Made by a program: the position numbers and the translations under genes. From CADEED01 sp041395625 (GTDB lineage: Bacteria > Pseudomonadota > Gammaproteobacteria > Steroidobacterales > Steroidobacteraceae), in assembly GCA_041395625.1 (NCBI GenBank), contig JAWLAE010000007.1:1-64000 (forward strand): 64,000 bases of DNA, in the 5' to 3' direction. The notes beneath the pieces are model-generated. The model saw only the letters and a list, made by a program, of their open reading frames with translations. It did no database searches and was not told where the DNA came from. Of this stretch, positions 10,020 to 18,348 are shown piece after piece; positions within the stretch are counted from its first letter, which is position 1; every line of letters starts with the position of its first letter.

Positions 10020-10745
10020 ATGACTACTCGCATTAGCGGTCGCTTGGCGGATGAACTACGGACGGTCAGTTTCACGCGCGGCTATACGCGTCACGCCGAA
10101 GGTTCGGTGTTGGTAGCATTCGGCGATACGCGCGTGCTCTGCACGGCGAGCATCGAAGAATCCGTGCCGGGCTTTCTGCGCGGCAAGGGCCGGGGCTGGA
10201 TTACGGCCGAATACGGCATGCTGCCGCGTGCCACGCATACTCGCTCGGCGCGCGAAGCGGCGCGTGGCAAGCAGACCGGCCGCACGCAGGAGATTCAGCG
10301 CCTCATCGGCCGCAGTCTGCGGGCGGTCGCCGATCTCGCGGCGCTCGGTGAGCGGACGATCACTATCGACTGCGACGTGCTGCAGGCGGATGGTGGTACG
10401 CGCACCGCCGCGATCACCGGCGGGTACGTGGCGCTCGCCGACGCGTGCGATGCGCTCATCGCGCGCGGCGCAATGAAGATGACGCCGTTGCATGGCCAGG
10501 TTGCAGCCGTGTCGGTCGGGATCGTCGGCGGCGTGCCGGTCCTCGATCTCGACTACAGCGAAGATTCCGAGGCTGAGACGGACATGAATGTCGTCATGAA
10601 CAACGGCGGCGCTTTCATCGAAATTCAGGGCACGGCGGAAGGACACGCATTTCGCCGAGACGAACTCGACGCCCTGCTGAATCTCGCCGCCAGCGGCATC
10701 GGCGAGTTGTTTGCGCGCCAGGCGCAGACGCGCGCTGGCGGCTGA
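10020..10745 (+). CDS. rph: Ribonuclease PH
   Basis: Phosphorolytic 3'-5' exoribonuclease that trims tRNA 3' ends and degrades structured RNA. Length is 241 residues, full size. Conserved blocks are visible: [38 protein letters not shown], the phosphate-site [16 protein letters not shown], and [18 protein letters not shown]. The ATG follows the phosphatase stop directly, and rdgB begins 10 nt after the stop, so the genes probably form one transcription unit. Confidence 0.97.
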   Translation: MTTRISGRLADELRTVSFTRGYTRHAEGSVLVAFGDTRVLCTASIEESVPGFLRGKGRGWITAEYGMLPRATHTRSAREAARGKQTGRTQEIQRLIGRSLRAVADLAALGERTITIDCDVLQADGGTRTAAITGGYVALADACDALIARGAMKMTPLHGQVAAVSVGIVGGVPVLDLDYSEDSEAETDMNVVMNNGGAFIEIQGTAEGHAFRRDELDALLNLAASGIGELFARQAQTRAGG

Positions 10746-10755
10746 CGAGACTCCG

Positions 10756-11370
10756 ATGTCACCTGCTACGCCGGTGGTGCTCGCCAGCGGCAATCGGGCC
10801 AAGTTGCGCGAGCTGTCCGAGTTGTTGCTGCCGCTCGGTCTCGCGCTGCTGCCGCAAACCAAGTTCGGCATCGAGCCGCCGCCGGAGACTGGTGACAGCT
10901 TCGTTGACAATGCACTGCTGAAGGCTCGCAACGCTGCCAAGCGTACGTCGCTCGCGGCACTCGCCGACGATTCCGGCCTCGAGGTGGATGCGCTGGGTGG
11001 GCTCCCGGGTGTGCGGTCGGCGCGCTATGCCGGTGAGGGTGCGACTGACGCCGAGAATCTCGCCAAACTGCTGCTGGCTCTCAGGGATGTCGAGGCGCAT
11101 CGGCGAACGGCCCGCTATCGGTGTGCGATCGCGTTCGTGACCTCGGGCGCGAATTCGGCACCGATCATCGCTGAGGCGAGCTGGGAGGGGGTGCTGCTGG
11201 ATCACGCGCGTGGCAACGGTGGCTTTGGCTACGACCCGATTTTCGTGCCCAGCGGGCAGCGGCTAACAGTCGCCGAGCTGCCGCCGGCAGCCAAGAATGC
11301 CGTCAGTCATCGCGGCCGGGCGATCGCCGCACTGCTGCAGAAACTTGCGCCCGGTGCGATGCCAGCCTGA
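10756..11370 (+). CDS. rdgB: Non-canonical purine NTP pyrophosphatase RdgB (ITP/XTP)
   Basis: HAM1/RdgB hydrolyses ITP, dITP and XTP to keep deaminated purines out of nucleic acids. The ATG at 10756 gives MSPATPVVLASGNRAKLREL; the N-terminal SGNxxK motif is diagnostic. The further blocks DDSGLEVDALGGLPGVRSARYAG, GGFGYDPIFVP and AVSHRGRA are all present. Length is 204 residues, as expected. The family order rph-rdgB-hemW is common in gammaproteobacteria. Confidence 0.97.
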   Translation: MSPATPVVLASGNRAKLRELSELLLPLGLALLPQTKFGIEPPPETGDSFVDNALLKARNAAKRTSLAALADDSGLEVDALGGLPGVRSARYAGEGATDAENLAKLLLALRDVEAHRRTARYRCAIAFVTSGANSAPIIAEASWEGVLLDHARGNGGFGYDPIFVPSGQRLTVAELPPAAKNAVSHRGRAIAALLQKLAPGAMPA

Positions 11371-11383
11371 TGTGGCGCGCGCC

Positions 11384-12634
11384 ATGAACCTGCTCCGCCA
11401 GCCGCCGCTCGCACTGTACGTGCACTTCCCATGGTGCGTGCAGAAGTGTCCGTATTGCGATTTCAACTCCTACACCTTGCATGGCGAGTTGCCGACGGAC
11501 ACCTACATCGATGCGCTCATCGCGGACCTGGATGCTCAGACCCGCGCGGTCGCCGGCAGGCCACTCGTGAGCGCATTTTTCGGTGGTGGTACGCCCAGCC
11601 TGTTCTCACCAGCTGCTATCGCGCGACTGATCGAGGCGATCGGTGCCCGGTTTGCGCTGGCGCCGGATCTCGAGCTCACGCTGGAGGCGAATCCGGGCAC
11701 GATCGAGCGCGGCCGTTTCGCCGAGTATCGCGCCGCCGGAGTAAGCCGCGTGTCACTCGGCGCGCAGAGTTTCGCCGCGGCCAAGCTCACCGCGCTGGGC
11801 CGTATTCACGGTCCGGACGACACACGTCGTGCGGCCGAGGAGTTGCATGCGGCCGGGCTCGACAACTTCAATCTGGATCTGATGTATGGCTTGCCAGAGC
11901 AGTCGGTAGCCGAAGCGCTCGCCGATATCGACGCGGCGCTCGCCTTGCAGCCGCAGCATATTTCACACTACCAACTAACACTCGAGCCAGGCACGGTATT
12001 CGCGGCCGCACCGCCCGTCGTGCCGAGTGAGGAGAGCATCGATGCCATGCTGGCGGCCTGCCAACCGCGGTTGGCGGCAGCCCGCTTCGAGCGCTACGAG
12101 GTTTCTGCATATGCAACACCTGGGCGCGAATGCGCGCACAACCTCAACTACTGGCAATTCGGCGACTATCTTGGCGTCGGCGCCGGCGCTCACGGCAAGT
12201 TGACCGACACGGAGCATGGCGTCATCCGCCGCACACAGCAGCCGCGTGACCCGCGCCGCTATCTTCGCGCCGGGCCGGCTGGGTTGGTCTCGAACGAGGT
12301 TGCAGTCGTGCAGCTGCCGTTCGAATTCATGCTGAACGCGCTGCGCTGTGTCGATGGCTTCGAGGCGGCCCTGTTTACTGCGCGTACTGGGCTGCCGTTC
12401 GCAGCGATCGAGCCCACCCTGGAGAAGCTCCGCAGCCGCGGTCTGCTCGCCCGCGATCCGTCGACGAGTCGGGGCGCAAACTGGCGTGCGACCGAGCACG
12501 GATTTCGCTTTCTAAACGAGGTGTTGCTGGATTTTCTTCCCTCCGGGGACAGCATGGCGGCAAGCGCCAATGTGCCAGACCGGCCTGCAGCGGCCCGATT
12601 ATCAACAGCTGTCGGTGCTCTCCGACGAGAATGA
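11384..12634 (+). CDS. hemW: HemW radical SAM heme chaperone
   Basis: HemW resembles oxygen-independent coproporphyrinogen oxidase but acts as a heme-binding chaperone delivering heme to respiratory enzymes. The ATG at 11384 gives MNLLRQPPLALYVHFPWCVQ. The radical SAM motif CVQKCPYC lies at about 18-25 and the following residue is F (CDF), typical of HemW. GGGTPSLF, LEANPGTIE and GLPEQS are conserved family segments. The product is 416 residues. The C-terminus after FLNEVLLDFLP adds a tail of about 30 residues that looks non-conserved. Confidence 0.93.
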   Translation: MNLLRQPPLALYVHFPWCVQKCPYCDFNSYTLHGELPTDTYIDALIADLDAQTRAVAGRPLVSAFFGGGTPSLFSPAAIARLIEAIGARFALAPDLELTLEANPGTIERGRFAEYRAAGVSRVSLGAQSFAAAKLTALGRIHGPDDTRRAAEELHAAGLDNFNLDLMYGLPEQSVAEALADIDAALALQPQHISHYQLTLEPGTVFAAAPPVVPSEESIDAMLAACQPRLAAARFERYEVSAYATPGRECAHNLNYWQFGDYLGVGAGAHGKLTDTEHGVIRRTQQPRDPRRYLRAGPAGLVSNEVAVVQLPFEFMLNALRCVDGFEAALFTARTGLPFAAIEPTLEKLRSRGLLARDPSTSRGANWRATEHGFRFLNEVLLDFLPSGDSMAASANVPDRPAAARLSTAVGALRRE

Positions 12635-12654
12635 GTCGATTACGTGACATAAGC

Positions 12655-12730
12655 ATCAATGCACGGGAAATACGTGCGATAGATGATTGATTTATAAAGA
12701 ATTAACTATTTGATCATTTTTTGACCAATC
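12655..12730. other. AT-rich intergenic stretch upstream of rpmE
   Basis: This stretch of about 75 nt after hemW is far more AT-rich than the rest of the window, with runs such as TGATTTATAAAGAATTAAC and TGATCATTTTTTG. It lies 60 nt upstream of the DnaA-box pair. It could be an easily unwound element, an UP-element-like region, or simply non-coding AT-rich DNA. No gene is seen in 12635-12938. Confidence 0.6.
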
Positions 12731-12789
12731 CAACAGATTTGCGTAGAAAGTGCAATTCTGGCGCCTGCTCGGGCGCTTTGCTCACAGAG

Positions 12790-12812
12790 TTATCCACACG
12801 TTCTGTGGATAA
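12790..12812. promoter_or_regulatory. Two perfect DnaA boxes in inverted orientation
   Basis: TTATCCACA at 12790-12798 and its reverse complement TGTGGATAA at 12804-12812 flank a 5-nt spacer. Both halves match the strict E. coli DnaA box 9 of 9. A one-mismatch copy, TTATCAACA, is at 12599-12607 within the end of hemW. The dyad sits about 20 nt upstream of the putative rpmE -35 element, a position suited to transcriptional control by DnaA, and next to an AT-rich stretch. As RNA it could also fold as a 9-bp hairpin. Confidence 0.75.
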
Positions 12813-12831
12813 GGCGGCTGCGTTGCAAACC

Positions 12832-12861
12832 TTGCGAATGGCACGCGGCGCCATATATAGT
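12832..12861 (+). promoter_or_regulatory. Putative sigma70 promoter of rpmE
   Basis: TTGCGA (12832-12837) is followed after 16 nt by TATATA (12854-12859), or after 18 nt by TATAGT (12856-12861). The sequence after the -10 (TTCGCGCCC) is a GC-rich discriminator of the sort seen at stringently controlled ribosomal promoters. The predicted start is near 12867, giving a leader of about 70 nt. Confidence 0.5.
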
Positions 12862-12938
12862 TCGCGCCCTTTTTGTGCAGGCGCGACCAAGTTCGCCCGG
12901 CCTGCGGCAAGAAACCGCGCTGCCAAAGTGAGACGAGC

Positions 12939-13160
12939 ATGAAAGCCGACATCCATCCGACCTATCAGGAAATCAACGTGATCTGCACTTGTGGCAACAC
13001 GTTCAAGACGCGCTCGACACTTGCCGAGGATCTCAATGTGGAAGTCTGCGCGCAGTGCCACCCGTTCTACACGGGCAAGCAGAAGATCGTCGACACGGCG
13101 GGTCGAGTCGACAAGTTCCGCAAGAAATACGCCGCTCAGTCCGGCGCTGCCGCCAAGTAG
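12939..13160 (+). CDS. rpmE: 50S ribosomal protein L31 (zinc type)
   Basis: Ribosomal protein L31 bridges the large and small subunits. The product is 73 residues starting [20 protein letters not shown]. The four zinc ligands of the RpmE (not YkgM) form are present: C16 and C18 in ICTCG, and C37 and C40 in [12 protein letters not shown]. This form is the zinc-loaded, zinc-replete paralogue. The gene has its own upstream region with the DnaA dyad and a putative promoter. Confidence 0.97.
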   Translation: MKADIHPTYQEINVICTCGNTFKTRSTLAEDLNVEVCAQCHPFYTGKQKIVDTAGRVDKFRKKYAAQSGAAAK

Positions 13161-13308
13161 TCGCATCGCCGCGGCGCCGCAGCCCGGTGCCAGCGGCTGG
13201 TCCTGAACCTTGCGGATCGCGGGTAGTCTCACCCAGAGCTGCCGCAGCCATTATCATGGTGCGGGCGTCCGTCACAGCGCTCTAGTCCTCTCGCGTGGAG
13301 TTCCGCCG

Positions 13309-14787
13309 ATGAACCAGCCTCGATCCATTCTGGCCTGCGTACTGCTGCTGGCAGCATTCGGAATTGGCGGCTGCGCCACGAATCCCGTCAGCGGCGAGTC
13401 CAATGTCGTCATGTCCTCGATGTCGGGCGAGCGCGAACGCGTGCGCAAAATGCACGAGGAGATCGTGCGGGGCATGGGCCTGTACGAAGACCAGGCCATC
13501 CAGGACTACATCAACGAACTCGGGCAGCGCGTGGCCCGCGTCAGTCATCTGCCCGGCGAAGAATTCCGGTTTTACGTGATCGACGATGCGGGCATCAACG
13601 CCTTCACGACGGGTTGCTGCAACGTCTACGTCAATCGCGGCCTGCTCGTGAACCTCAATTCGGAAGCGGAGATCATTTCCGTCCTGGGGCATGAGATCGG
13701 CCACATCACCGCGCGTCATCCGGCACGCCGACAAACGCGCGGTGTGCTCGCGAGCCTCGGCACGGTCGCAGCAACTGTACTGACGGGCTCCAACGCCGTC
13801 GGCCAACTCGCCAATATTGGCGCGGCGGCCTGGGTGCAGGGCTACGGTCGCGAGAACGAAATGGAAGCGGACCGCCTCGGTCTCGAATATGCGGCGCGCG
13901 CCGGTTATGAGCCCGAAGCAATGGGGCGCACCTTCGAGATGTTCAAGGCCGGGGAGCGATTCGAGCGCGATCGCGCGCGGCTCGAGGGCCGCGAACCGCG
14001 CATCTATCACGGCATATTCTCTTCGCACCCCACGCCCGACGCGCGGGTGGTGCAGGCGGCCAAAGGCGCTGCGAATGTACAAGGTGCGCCCGCGGGTGGT
14101 TGGTTGATCAACCGCAATGAATATCTGCAGCGGATCGACGGCATCTCCTACGGCTCGAGCAAGGCGCAGGGCATCGTTCGCGACAATCGTTTCTATCACG
14201 CCGATCTTGGCATCACCATGGCGTTCCCGCGCGGCTGGACCGTCGACAACGAACGCTCACGCCTGCTGGCGTATACGCCCAACAAGGATGCGATCCTGCA
14301 AGTGACCGCGGATGCGCGCCCCGAGAAGCAGGGACCGCGCGAGTTTCTGCTGGAGAAGCTGAAGGGCAACTCGCTGCTGGGCGGTGAAGTGCTGAACGTC
14401 AATGGCGATCCAGGCTACACCGTACTGACGCGCGGCGGTTCGCCGCTCGACAATGGCGCAGGCCCGGTGCGCTGGACAGTGATTTACCACGGCAAGAATG
14501 CTTATGTCGTGGCCGGTGCCAGCCGCGCGTCGGCCAACGGTCGGCCAGAGGCGGACGGCTTGATCACATCGGTCGCACAGACCCTGCGCAGCCTGAAGCC
14601 ATCGGAGTTTCCCTTGGCCGAGCCGTTTCGCCTGAAGATGGTGACCGCTGGCGCGAATACCAAACTCGAGCCGTATGTCAAAGACGTGCCCGAAGAAAAG
14701 TACCAGCGCGAGACGCTCGAGCTGATCAACGGCCTGTATCCGAACAAACCGCTCACGCCGGGACAGTTGTTCAAGACGGTGCAGTAA
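13309..14787 (+). CDS. M48 family metalloprotease, lipoprotein
   Basis: Predicted periplasmic, membrane-anchored zinc protease related to LoiP/BepA-type M48 enzymes of envelope quality control. The ATG at 13309 has GGAG 8 nt upstream. The N-terminus is a lipoprotein signal ending in GIGGC (lipidated C22). The active site HEIGH is at 128-132 and the third zinc ligand is probably E186 in NEMEADRLG. The last 190 residues form an additional domain after the protease core (from about residue 295) that lacks obvious TPR repeats, unlike BepA. The product is 492 residues. It stands alone between rpmE and gltA. Confidence 0.9.
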   Translation: MNQPRSILACVLLLAAFGIGGCATNPVSGESNVVMSSMSGERERVRKMHEEIVRGMGLYEDQAIQDYINELGQRVARVSHLPGEEFRFYVIDDAGINAFTTGCCNVYVNRGLLVNLNSEAEIISVLGHEIGHITARHPARRQTRGVLASLGTVAATVLTGSNAVGQLANIGAAAWVQGYGRENEMEADRLGLEYAARAGYEPEAMGRTFEMFKAGERFERDRARLEGREPRIYHGIFSSHPTPDARVVQAAKGAANVQGAPAGGWLINRNEYLQRIDGISYGSSKAQGIVRDNRFYHADLGITMAFPRGWTVDNERSRLLAYTPNKDAILQVTADARPEKQGPREFLLEKLKGNSLLGGEVLNVNGDPGYTVLTRGGSPLDNGAGPVRWTVIYHGKNAYVVAGASRASANGRPEADGLITSVAQTLRSLKPSEFPLAEPFRLKMVTAGANTKLEPYVKDVPEEKYQRETLELINGLYPNKPLTPGQLFKTVQ

Positions 14788-14894
14788 CCTCGCCGCTCAG
14801 CGAACATGCGACGGCGTTTCTTGATTCCCGCGGCCGAGCCTGTCACGCTCGCCAAGATTTCCCGAGGTCTCACGTCCAGTCAGAATAAAGAGTC

Positions 14895-16193
14895 ATGGCA
14901 GACAAGAATTTCGAACTGATCGATCCCGCCAGCGGCAAGAAGTCCCTGCTACCAGTGCGCGAAGGTACCGTCGGTCCGGCCGTGCTGGATATCGCCACGG
15001 TCAGCAAGGATCACGGTGTATTCACGTTCGACCCGGGCTTTGGCGTTACCGCGTCGACCGAGAGCAAGATCACGTATATCGATGGCGACGCGGGCGTCCT
15101 GATGCATCGCGGCTATCCAATCGAGCAGCTGGCGGAAAAGAGCAGCTTCACGGAGGTCGCCTACCTGTTGCTGTACGGCGAACTGCCGAGTGCCGCGCAG
15201 TTGCAGGCGTTTCGCCACAGTATCGGTCATCACACGATGATCAACGAATCGCTGCTGCGCTTCTTCGGCGGCTTTCATCACAACGCGCATCCGATGGCGA
15301 TGGTGTCGGCGGTGGTGGCTTCGATGTCGGCGTTCTACCACGACACGATGGACATCCATAATCCGCGCCACCGCGAGATATTTGCGCACCGGATCATCGC
15401 CAAGATTCCGACGATCGCAGCGGCTGCCTACAAGCACTCGCTGGGTCAGCCGTTCGTCTACCCGCGTAACGATCTGGACTATTGCAGCAATCTGTTGCAC
15501 ATGTTCTTCGCAGTGCCGTGCGAGCGCTACGAAGTGGACCCGGATGCCGCGGCGGCACTCGATCTGCTGTTCATTCTGCATGCCGACCACGAGCAGAACG
15601 CGAGCACCTCGACCGTGCGTCTCGCCGGCTCCACCGGCGCCAATCCATATGCGGCCATCTCTGCGGGTGTCTCCGCATTGTGGGGTCCGGCGCATGGCGG
15701 CGCCAACGAAGCCGTGCTCGATATGCTCGAGCAGATCGGCAGCGTCGATCAGATTCCCAAGTACCTGGCGATGGCGAAGGACAAGTCCGCGCATTTTCGC
15801 CTGATGGGTTTTGGCCACCGCGTGTACAAGAACTTCGATCCGCGTGCCAAGATCATCCGCGAGATGTGTCACAAGGTGCTGGCGAAGCTCGGCAGCGCTG
15901 ACAATCCGCTGTTCGAGCTTGCGTTGCGGCTCGAGGAAATCGCTTTGAAGGATGAGTATTTCGTCGCCCGCAAGCTCTATCCGAACGTCGATTTCTATTC
16001 GGGCATAATCTACAGCGCGCTTGGTATTCCGCGCTCCATGTTCACCGTGATGTTCGCGATCGCCCGTACTGTTGGGTGGGTAGCGCACTGGCAGGAAATG
16101 ATCGCGGATCCAGCGATGCGTATCGGTCGGCCACGGCAGCTCTACACGGGGCCGGTGAAGCGCGAGTATGTCGAGGTTGCCAAGAGAAAGTGA
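14895..16193 (+). CDS. gltA: Citrate synthase
   Basis: Condenses oxaloacetate and acetyl-CoA, the first step of the TCA cycle. The product is 432 residues, of the hexameric type II class usual in gammaproteobacteria. The catalytic regions are intact: HADHEQN (His near 235), [10 protein letters not shown] (His near 274), [13 protein letters not shown], and the aspartate in [10 protein letters not shown]. The gap 14788-14894 shows no convincing promoter. A 379-codon antisense open frame across this gene is a high-GC shadow. Confidence 0.97.
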   Translation: MADKNFELIDPASGKKSLLPVREGTVGPAVLDIATVSKDHGVFTFDPGFGVTASTESKITYIDGDAGVLMHRGYPIEQLAEKSSFTEVAYLLLYGELPSAAQLQAFRHSIGHHTMINESLLRFFGGFHHNAHPMAMVSAVVASMSAFYHDTMDIHNPRHREIFAHRIIAKIPTIAAAAYKHSLGQPFVYPRNDLDYCSNLLHMFFAVPCERYEVDPDAAAALDLLFILHADHEQNASTSTVRLAGSTGANPYAAISAGVSALWGPAHGGANEAVLDMLEQIGSVDQIPKYLAMAKDKSAHFRLMGFGHRVYKNFDPRAKIIREMCHKVLAKLGSADNPLFELALRLEEIALKDEYFVARKLYPNVDFYSGIIYSALGIPRSMFTVMFAIARTVGWVAHWQEMIADPAMRIGRPRQLYTGPVKREYVEVAKRK

Positions 16194-16299
16194 TTGGCGG
16201 TGATGCGCCCGCTGTGGGGCGAGCCGACCCGTTGGCGCGACAGCGCGCGATCGACCGAGACACGCCAGTGAGCAAGACCACCCTCACCCAAAGCAATGT

Positions 16300-18333
16300 C
16301 TATTGCGGAGTGACCGGTAGCGTGACAGCGGGCATACCCACGAACGGCTTGATGCCGAACTCCGGATACGCTTCGGTTGGGAAATAGACCCGGCCATCCT
16401 TCACCACCATGCTGATGGTCTTGATCGCCTTGAGATCCTCCGTCGGATCGCCCGGTACCAGGAAGAAGTCGGCGAGCTTGCCCTTGGCGATCGAGCCGCG
16501 TTCCTGGTCCTGACCCAGATACTGCGCCACGTCGAACGTCGCCCGACGCAGTACCTCGGCCGGTGTCATGCCGATACGCTGCATCAGCTCGAGTTCGCGG
16601 TGATAGGTGAACGACCCGCCAGTGTCGGTGCCTGGCACGATGAATACACCGCGCTCATGCAGGATCCTGAGCGTGTCGATGATCTTGTCGAAGGCGCCGC
16701 GATAAGCGGCGTCGAGTGCTGGCGTCGACGCATCGCTCCAGGCCTTCGTCATGTCGCGCTGCACGCCGATTGGCAAATGTGCGAAGTAGTCGCGCGCTCC
16801 AGGCGGGATCTGACCATCGCGGTTGAGGGTGAGATTCTCGTGGATGCCGATGGTGGGGTCGATCGTAATCTTGCGATCCACCATCGACTGGATCGTGCGT
16901 TGCACGGCAGCCGAGTCGAGTGGCAGGGCGGGCAGCCGCGTCAGAGCCGTCAGGCGAAACAGCGTGCGAGTGTCTTCGGTCGGCTTGATCACCCAGCCCA
17001 GCATGAATTGATTGATATGCGTGATTTCATCGTAGCCGGCTTCGATCATCTTGTCGGCCGTCGAGAACGCGGGGACATGCCCAGCAACCCGCATGCCGAG
17101 CTTGTGCGCTTCGCGCACCATCGCCGGCACCCAAGCAGGGTTGATGCTGTTGTAGATCTTGATCTGCCAGTAGCCGCGCGCGGCGTACCAGCGTACGGCG
17201 TCGAGAGCCTTCGCTTCACTGTCGACCAGCGTGCCGTTGTTGGAGCTGAACGGGCTCTTGCCTTCGATGAAGCCGCTACGTACGACGCGTGGACCGCCAA
17301 TGACACCGGTATCGATCGCCTCGATCAGCTTGTCCAGCACGTCAGGCTGATTGCCCATATCACGCACGCTGGTGATGCCGGCCAGCACGTTCAACAGCGC
17401 ATCGTCTTTGCCGAGATGGGCATGCATCTCTGTCATTCCGGCGATGAGTGTGCCGCCCGCGCCGTCTATCGTCACCTCGCCGGGCGTGTTCGGGCTGTCG
17501 ATCGGCTCGACTGATGCGATCCGATTGCCGCTGACTACCACGCTGACCGCATCGGTCAGCGCTCCTGCTACGGGATCGAACAGTCGAACATTGCGGATTC
17601 GGAGCGGCGCCGCGTAGCGATGTGCAACACGCGACTCGATGTCGACGAAACGCTCGGTCTCCCATTTTGCCGCAAGTTCTCGCAACTGCTGCTCGGCATT
17701 CTCGTAGCCCTCACGCACGAGTACGCTGCGCGGCGACGGGACTGCGAACAGGCGATTCTCGCCATCGAGCAGCAGCGTCCTTGGCTCCAGATCGATGCCG
17801 ACGATGGCATACCGCGTCACCCGGATGTCGCCGGCGGCGCCCGCCACGCTGACTGTCTCGCCCTTCTGTAGGCGTACCTCGCCACCCGGCAAAGCAGCCA
17901 GCTTGCCTTCGGGCTGTTGCAGCAGCGCGCGCGCATACACCCCGAGCGCCCACGGACTCGCACTTTGACCGATGTACAGGGCGAGGCCTGCCGGCTGTGC
18001 GCGATCCTTGCCAGAGGAATCGCTCCATTGCGCCTGTTTCGCGGTACGCGTAAAGCTTTCGGCTACCTTGCTACCGAAAGTCGTTGTGCCGCGGATCTGC
18101 CACGCTCGGGGTAGGCCTTGTGAGTCGATGACGAGCGTCTCGGCAATGGTCGGTCCGCGGCCGTTGTTCTTGACATCGAAATCAATGGTAGTTCTGGCAG
18201 CCGACACCGCGGCGTGCAGATGGCCCACATTCTTCTCGCCGATCATCACGACGAACTTTTCGGTGTCGCCCAGCGCAGGCATACCTGCCGTCGAGGCGAT
18301 GATGATCAAGATCGTGCCGATGAGCTTGCGCAT
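16300..18333 (-). CDS. Exported amidohydrolase-superfamily protein
   Basis: 677 residues with a signal peptide (MRKLIGTILIIIASTAGMPALG). The first 245 or so residues form a domain I cannot name. The rest is an imidazolonepropionase/prolidase-like amidohydrolase. Metal-site motifs are MHAHLG near 305, GHVPAFS near 424, ITHINQ near 444 and PGTDTGG near 585. The start of the barrel is marked by LRIRNVRLFDPVAGALTDAV and the end by GSIAKGKLADFFLVPGDP. It lies 15 nt after the RND pump gene on the same strand and is probably cotranscribed with it. Substrate is unknown; cyclic dipeptides, lactams or xenobiotics are possibilities from the family only. Confidence 0.88.
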   Translation of the reverse strand: MRKLIGTILIIIASTAGMPALGDTEKFVVMIGEKNVGHLHAAVSAARTTIDFDVKNNGRGPTIAETLVIDSQGLPRAWQIRGTTTFGSKVAESFTRTAKQAQWSDSSGKDRAQPAGLALYIGQSASPWALGVYARALLQQPEGKLAALPGGEVRLQKGETVSVAGAAGDIRVTRYAIVGIDLEPRTLLLDGENRLFAVPSPRSVLVREGYENAEQQLRELAAKWETERFVDIESRVAHRYAAPLRIRNVRLFDPVAGALTDAVSVVVSGNRIASVEPIDSPNTPGEVTIDGAGGTLIAGMTEMHAHLGKDDALLNVLAGITSVRDMGNQPDVLDKLIEAIDTGVIGGPRVVRSGFIEGKSPFSSNNGTLVDSEAKALDAVRWYAARGYWQIKIYNSINPAWVPAMVREAHKLGMRVAGHVPAFSTADKMIEAGYDEITHINQFMLGWVIKPTEDTRTLFRLTALTRLPALPLDSAAVQRTIQSMVDRKITIDPTIGIHENLTLNRDGQIPPGARDYFAHLPIGVQRDMTKAWSDASTPALDAAYRGAFDKIIDTLRILHERGVFIVPGTDTGGSFTYHRELELMQRIGMTPAEVLRRATFDVAQYLGQDQERGSIAKGKLADFFLVPGDPTEDLKAIKTISMVVKDGRVYFPTEAYPEFGIKPFVGMPAVTLPVTPQ

Positions 18334-18348
18334 AAGTACTCCGGGAGG

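Noticed and set aside
12655..12938. Chromosomal origin oriC
   Set aside because: Only one dyad plus one imperfect DnaA box, and neither dnaA, dnaN, rpmH nor gidA nearby; kept only as a DnaA-binding candidate.
14949..16088. 379-codon minus-strand open frame
   Set aside because: It is antisense to gltA with intact catalytic residues and is His/Arg-rich without a domain.
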